Below, one piece after another: positions 8,139-11,439 of a stretch of DNA of 11,439 nt. Both the position numbers and the translations under genes were made by a program. Position 1 is the stretch's first letter. Each line of letters begins with the position of its first letter. Source of the DNA: Actinomycetales bacterium (lineage in GTDB: Bacteria > Actinomycetota > Actinomycetes > Mycobacteriales > Mycobacteriaceae); NCBI GenBank assembly GCA_012841845.1, contig DUTZ01000475.1, positions 1 through 11,439 of the forward strand, read 5' to 3'. The notes beneath the pieces were generated by a model, which was not told the DNA's origin, did no database searches, and saw nothing but the letters and a program-made list of their open reading frames with translations.

Positions 8139-9560
8139 ATGGCCAAGCATTTCGCGGGGCACCGCATCCGCCGCCTGCGATCCGGTGTGGGAGCGAGCCA
8201 GGTCGAGCTCGCCCGGCGACTGGACCTGTCCACGAGCTACCTCAACCAGCTGGAGAACGACCAGCGCCCCCTCACTGTGCCGGTGCTCATGAGGCTCACC
8301 GCGTTCTTCGGAGTCGATGCCACATACTTCTCGGACGACGCGGACGCCCGGCTCGTGGCCGACCTCGAGGGGGCGCTGGCCGGCAGCGGCCTGGGGGAGT
8401 TGCCGTCGACGGCCCCGGGCGGCTCCGTGGCGGAGCTCGTCGCGCGTTTCCCGGAGGTAGCACGGCACCTCGTCGCGGTGACCCGGCGACTCGACGAGCA
8501 GGCGGCCGACATCGGCCGGATGTCCGGAGCGCGACCGGAGGCCGACCGGGCCCAGTTCGTCTACGAGCGCGTGCGGGACTTCTTCTACACCCGTCGTAAC
8601 CACGTCGCGGAGCTGGATGCGGCCGCAGAGGACCTGGCGTCGGGGTCGGTGGGGGTGGGGGCGGCGATCGAGCCGTGGCTCGTCGAGATGCTGGACGTCA
8701 GGTACGGCGTCCGTGTCGTCGACGGCGGCCCGGCGGAGCGCCGCCGGTACGACCGTGCCACCCGCACCGTGCACCTGCCGGCGGGAATGGACGGCGGTCG
8801 CCGGGCGTTCCAGTTGGCCGCCCAGATCGCCTTTCTGGAGCACGGCCGACTCCTCGACGAGCTGGTGGCGGAGGGTGCCGAACTGGACGATTCCTCGCGT
8901 GCGCTGGCCCGGGTGGGGCTCGCACAGTACTTCGCCGGGGCCACGGTCCTGCCGTACGGGCGCTTCCTCGACGCCGCCACGCGACACCGGTACGACGTGG
9001 ACCTGCTGTCGGAGGAGTTCGGCGTTGGTTTCGAGACCGTGTGCCATCGGTTGTCCACGCTGCAGCGGCCGGGCCGGTCGGGCGTTCCCTTCCTCTTTGT
9101 CCGCACCGACCGTGCGGGCAACATCTCCAAGCGGCAGTCGGCCACCGCCTTCCACTTCTCCCGCGGCGGCGGCAGCTGCCCGCTGTGGGTGGTGCACCGT
9201 GCCTTCGAGACCCCGCATCGGATCGTCCGGCAGGTCGCCGAGATGCCGGACGGGCGCCGCTATCTGTGGATCGCCCGGACCGTCACCGGGCGCCCGCACG
9301 GCTTCGGGCGGCCGGTCGCCGAGTTCGCCGTGGGGTTGGGCTGCGCGATCGAGCACGCGGACCGCATGGTCTACGCGACCGGGCTCGACCTGGCCGACCC
9401 CGGTGCCGCCACCCCCATCGGGGCAGGGTGCCGGGTGTGTGATCGGCCCGACTGTGCGCAGCGGGCCTTCCCCCGCAGCGGTGCCGAGCCGGCGGTCGAC
9501 GAGGACGTCCAGTCGTCCGCGCCCTATTCGACGGCGCCCGGCGTACCTTCGGGGCCATGA
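8139..9560 (+). CDS. prpR: PrpR/RamB-family transcriptional regulator of propionate metabolism
   Basis: A cytoplasmic DNA-binding regulator, presumably the activator of the divergent prpDBC-pyc operon. The 473-residue layout matches mycobacterial PrpR. An XRE-type helix-turn-helix is at about 8-62 (GASQVELARRLDLSTSYLNQ; RPLTVPVLMRLTAFFGVDATYF). A linker follows, then an IrrE-like (DUF955) domain at about 140-305 with YFAGATVLPYGRFLDAA at 264-280. The C-terminal short-chain acyl-CoA regulator domain is at about 315-445. The HExxH metallopeptidase motif expected in IrrE proteins is absent: the matching region reads FQLAAQIAFLEHG (224-236). The C-terminal part has cysteines at 347, 402, 431, 434 and 439 (CRVCDRPDC); M. 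tuberculosis PrpR has been reported to bind a 4Fe-4S cluster. The start at 8139 gives the family N-terminus directly before the HTH; there is no good ribosome site (GAAAGAG lies 12 nt away), so the mRNA may be leaderless. RamB, a regulator of acetate metabolism, is the alternative name; position favours PrpR. The stop overlaps the next gene by 4 nt. Confidence 0.9.
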   Translation: MAKHFAGHRIRRLRSGVGASQVELARRLDLSTSYLNQLENDQRPLTVPVLMRLTAFFGVDATYFSDDADARLVADLEGALAGSGLGELPSTAPGGSVAELVARFPEVARHLVAVTRRLDEQAADIGRMSGARPEADRAQFVYERVRDFFYTRRNHVAELDAAAEDLASGSVGVGAAIEPWLVEMLDVRYGVRVVDGGPAERRRYDRATRTVHLPAGMDGGRRAFQLAAQIAFLEHGRLLDELVAEGAELDDSSRALARVGLAQYFAGATVLPYGRFLDAATRHRYDVDLLSEEFGVGFETVCHRLSTLQRPGRSGVPFLFVRTDRAGNISKRQSATAFHFSRGGGSCPLWVVHRAFETPHRIVRQVAEMPDGRRYLWIARTVTGRPHGFGRPVAEFAVGLGCAIEHADRMVYATGLDLADPGAATPIGAGCRVCDRPDCAQRAFPRSGAEPAVDEDVQSSAPYSTAPGVPSGP

Positions 9561-10957
9561 CGGACCCCGCTTCGCTCCTCGACGATCTCCGCGCCCGATT
9601 GGACAGGGTAGCGGCGGCCACCGGAACCGAGGCCGCCGCGGTCCTCACCGACCCGGACACGATGGAGCCCTATCGCCAGGACTGGGCGCAGGCGCCGAAC
9701 CCGGGCAGGCCGCTCGCCGTGGTCCGGGCGCGCTCGACGCAGGACGTGCAGGAGGTCCTGCGGTGGGCCACCGCGCACGCCGTCCCGGTGGTGCCGCGCG
9801 GCGCGGGCTCGGGACTCTCCGGCGGCGCTACGGCGGTAGAGGGCGGCATCGTGCTGTCCACGGAGCAGATGCGCGACCTCGTCGTCGACCCCGCCACCCG
9901 CACCGCCACCGTCGGTCCCGGGCTGCTCAACGCCGAGCTCAAGCGGGCCGTAGCCGAGCACGGGCTGTGGTACCCGCCGGACCCGTCGTCGTTCGAGATG
10001 TGCTCGATCGGCGGCAACGTGGCCACCAACGCCGGCGGCCTCTGCTGCGTCAAGTACGGCGTCACCACCGACTACGTGCTCGGACTCACCGTGGTGCTCG
10101 CCGACGGCACGGCGGTCCGCCTGGGCGGGGCGCGCCTCAAGGACACCGCCGGACTGAGCCTGACCAAGCTCTTCGTGGGCAGCGAGGGCACGCTGGGGGT
10201 CGTCACGGAGATCATCGTGCGGCTCATCCCCGCGCAGCCGCCGCGCTCCACCGTCGTGGGCGTGTTCCCCGACGTCGTGGCGTGCAGCGAGGCGGTCCTG
10301 TCCGTCACGCGCCGGATCCGGCCGGCGATGCTCGAGTTCATGGACACCGCGTCGATCCGCGCCGTGGAGGCCGACCTGCGGATGGGGCTGGACACGAGCG
10401 CGGGCGCGATGCTGCTCGCGCAGTCCGACGCCACCGGCCCCGAGCGCGCCGCCGAGACCGAACTCATGGCCGAGGCGTTCCGCGCGAACGGCGCGACCGA
10501 GGTGTTCGCCACCGAGGACCCCGACGAGGGCGAGATGTTCACCGCCGCCCGCCGCGCGGCGTTCACGAGCCTCGGCAAGCTGGGCACCCTCCTGCTCGAG
10601 GACGTGGGCGTGCCGCTGCCCGCGCTGCCCGAACTCGTGGCGGGGATCGAGCGGATCGCCGCGGAGCGGGACGTGGCGATCGCGCTGGTGGCCCACGCCG
10701 GCGACGGCAACACCCACCCGATCATCGTGCTGGAGGACGACGACCCGGACCGGGCCGCGCGCGCCCAGCTCGCGTTCGGGGAGGTCATGGACCTGGCGAT
10801 CGGCCTCGGCGGCACCATCACCGGCGAGCACGGGGTGGGCCGGCTCAAGGCGCCGTGGCTGCCCGCCCAGCTCGGCGACGACGTCATGGAGTTGAGCCGC
10901 CGCATCAAGTCCGCGCTCGACCCGCAGGGGATCCTCAACCCGGGCGCGGTGCTGTAG
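9557..10957 (+). CDS. FAD-linked 2-hydroxyacid dehydrogenase (GlcD/D-lactate dehydrogenase family)
   Basis: A 466-residue flavoprotein of the VAO/PCMH fold that oxidises a D-2-hydroxyacid to the 2-oxoacid. The FAD-binding half has PRGAGSGLSGG at 80-90, SIGGNVATNAGG at 150-161 and FVGSEGTLG at 206-214. The C-terminal cap has the family's metal and substrate signatures HAGDGNTHP at 380-388 and TGEHGVGRLK at 422-431, and it ends LNPGAVL. Candidate substrates are D-lactate (giving pyruvate), glycolate or D-2-hydroxyglutarate; the sequence does not discriminate. No GlcE or GlcF partners and no FeS domain are adjacent, so it is probably a stand-alone enzyme. Its ATG overlaps the prpR stop in ATGA (4 nt), so it is co-transcribed and translationally coupled with the regulator. 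This ties it to propionate/pyruvate metabolism by context only. Confidence 0.9.
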   Translation: MTDPASLLDDLRARLDRVAAATGTEAAAVLTDPDTMEPYRQDWAQAPNPGRPLAVVRARSTQDVQEVLRWATAHAVPVVPRGAGSGLSGGATAVEGGIVLSTEQMRDLVVDPATRTATVGPGLLNAELKRAVAEHGLWYPPDPSSFEMCSIGGNVATNAGGLCCVKYGVTTDYVLGLTVVLADGTAVRLGGARLKDTAGLSLTKLFVGSEGTLGVVTEIIVRLIPAQPPRSTVVGVFPDVVACSEAVLSVTRRIRPAMLEFMDTASIRAVEADLRMGLDTSAGAMLLAQSDATGPERAAETELMAEAFRANGATEVFATEDPDEGEMFTAARRAAFTSLGKLGTLLLEDVGVPLPALPELVAGIERIAAERDVAIALVAHAGDGNTHPIIVLEDDDPDRAARAQLAFGEVMDLAIGLGGTITGEHGVGRLKAPWLPAQLGDDVMELSRRIKSALDPQGILNPGAVL

Positions 10958-10972
10958 ACCCCGGGGCGGATC

Positions 10973-11010
10973 TCAGGGTCGACGGGCCCGAAGGTGGGGT
11001 CGTCCCCTGA
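10973..11010 (+). terminator. Imperfect hairpin after the dehydrogenase, possible terminator
   Basis: Arms TCAGGGTCGAC (10973-10983) and GTCGTCCCCTGA (10999-11010) pair with one bulge and one mismatch around a 15-nt loop. The hairpin begins 16 nt after the dehydrogenase stop. No T-run follows. Its function as a terminator is only suggested by position. Confidence 0.35.
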
Positions 11011-11044
11011 TGTGCCCCGCGTCACCGGGCGCGAGGATCGGGGC

Positions 11045-11439
11045 ATGACCTCCCAGGTATCGGCCACGGACCGGCTCTCGCTCGTCGTCTACCGCGCCCT
11101 GCTGGTCACGTCCGCCGCGGCCGCCGTCGCGCTGGGTGTGGCCTCCGGCCTCGACGCCCCGCAGGTGGACCCCGCGCACCAGCTCACCGAGTACTGGCGG
11201 GCGTACGGCCTGCTCGTGTTCGCGGCACTGTCGGCCTGCCTCGCGTCGGCGCCACCCGGGGTCGCGGTCGTGTGGCTCGTCGTCGTCTTCCACAAGGCGG
11301 CCATGACGCTGACCGCGGTGCTCCTCCTGCGCCATGGGGCGGCCGGTGCGCCGACGGCGGCCGTGGTGGACGGCGCCCTCGTCGCGGTCACGCTCGTCGC
11401 GCTCGGGCTCCGGCGGTCGGCCGCGCGGGCGTCAGTCGA
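11045..11439 (+). CDS. Small hydrophobic membrane protein, unknown function (3' truncated by window edge)
   Basis: The frame is open from the ATG at 11045 to the end of the window, 131 codons with no stop, so the protein is incomplete. The start is supported by GAGGA at 11033-11037, 7 nt upstream. Third codon positions are almost all G or C, as in neighbouring genes. Four hydrophobic stretches are visible, at about residues 12-34, 54-69, 72-95 and 104-122, which suggests a polytopic inner-membrane protein with a short charged N-terminus (MTSQVSATDR). A positively charged LRRSAAR follows the last segment and may mark a cytoplasmic C-terminal side. I do not recognise the family and no catalytic motif is apparent. 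It lies 87 nt after the dehydrogenase with a possible hairpin between, so it may be a separate transcription unit. Minus-strand readings of this stretch are arginine/alanine-rich and lack a ribosome site. Confidence 0.7.
   Translation, partial: MTSQVSATDRLSLVVYRALLVTSAAAAVALGVASGLDAPQVDPAHQLTEYWRAYGLLVFAALSACLASAPPGVAVVWLVVVFHKAAMTLTAVLLLRHGAAGAPTAAVVDGALVAVTLVALGLRRSAARASV

Noticed and set aside
8073..9356. Minus-strand frames opposite prpR (427 codons) and opposite the dehydrogenase (9524-10831)
   Set aside because: These are antisense shadows in high-GC DNA, with no motif and no plausible ribosome site.
8617..11010. A 797-codon plus-strand frame spanning prpR and the dehydrogenase
   Set aside because: It is rich in Arg, Pro and Ser with no domain signature and overlaps two well-supported genes in another frame.
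10973..11391. Minus-strand frames opposite the terminal membrane protein
   Set aside because: They are Arg/Gly/Ala-rich without hydrophobic or domain pattern. The plus frame has a ribosome site and coherent membrane segments.

Overview
The window is very GC-rich, with G or C in nearly every third codon position and tightly overlapping genes. It looks like chromosomal DNA of a mycolic-acid-type actinobacterium (order Mycobacteriales; Dietzia, Gordonia or Rhodococcus are plausible, but the genus cannot be fixed from the sequence alone). The grounds are the base composition, a mycobacterial/corynebacterial-type PrpR/RamB-family regulator, and the prpD-prpB-prpC gene order. There are no mobile elements, CRISPR arrays, rRNA or tRNA genes that I can support.

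Layout from left to right. (1) The 3' end of metE, cobalamin-independent methionine synthase, on the plus strand (to 953). (2) A 16-bp perfect hairpin (965-1001) between convergent genes. (3) A minus-strand operon read from 8036 down to 1020: prpD (2-methylcitrate dehydratase), prpB (2-methylisocitrate lyase), prpC (2-methylcitrate synthase) and pyc (biotin-dependent pyruvate carboxylase). All four genes overlap at their stop/start codons by 1 or 4 nt. (4) A 102-bp divergent control region (8037-8138). (5) A plus-strand pair: prpR (8139-9560), an XRE-type regulator with a C-terminal cysteine cluster, overlapping by 4 nt a GlcD/Dld-type FAD-linked 2-hydroxyacid dehydrogenase (9557-10957). (6) The start of a small hydrophobic membrane protein that runs off the right edge (from 11045).

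How the genes work together. The core is a propionyl-CoA disposal locus. PrpC condenses propionyl-CoA with oxaloacetate, PrpD dehydrates 2-methylcitrate, a housekeeping aconitase not encoded here rehydrates it, and PrpB splits 2-methylisocitrate into succinate and pyruvate. The unusual element is pyc as the fourth, translationally coupled gene. Pyruvate carboxylase can turn the pyruvate made by PrpB back into the oxaloacetate that PrpC consumes, so the operon encodes its own replenishing arm. The dehydrogenase coupled to prpR may be a further supply of pyruvate or another 2-oxoacid, but its substrate cannot be read from the sequence. PrpR presumably senses propionyl-CoA or a related acyl-CoA and controls both directions from the control region, where repeated TGCGWA motifs are candidate binding sites.

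I see no entirely unknown system. The observations most worth following up are the prpDBC-pyc coupling, the prpR-dehydrogenase pair and the architecture of the control region.
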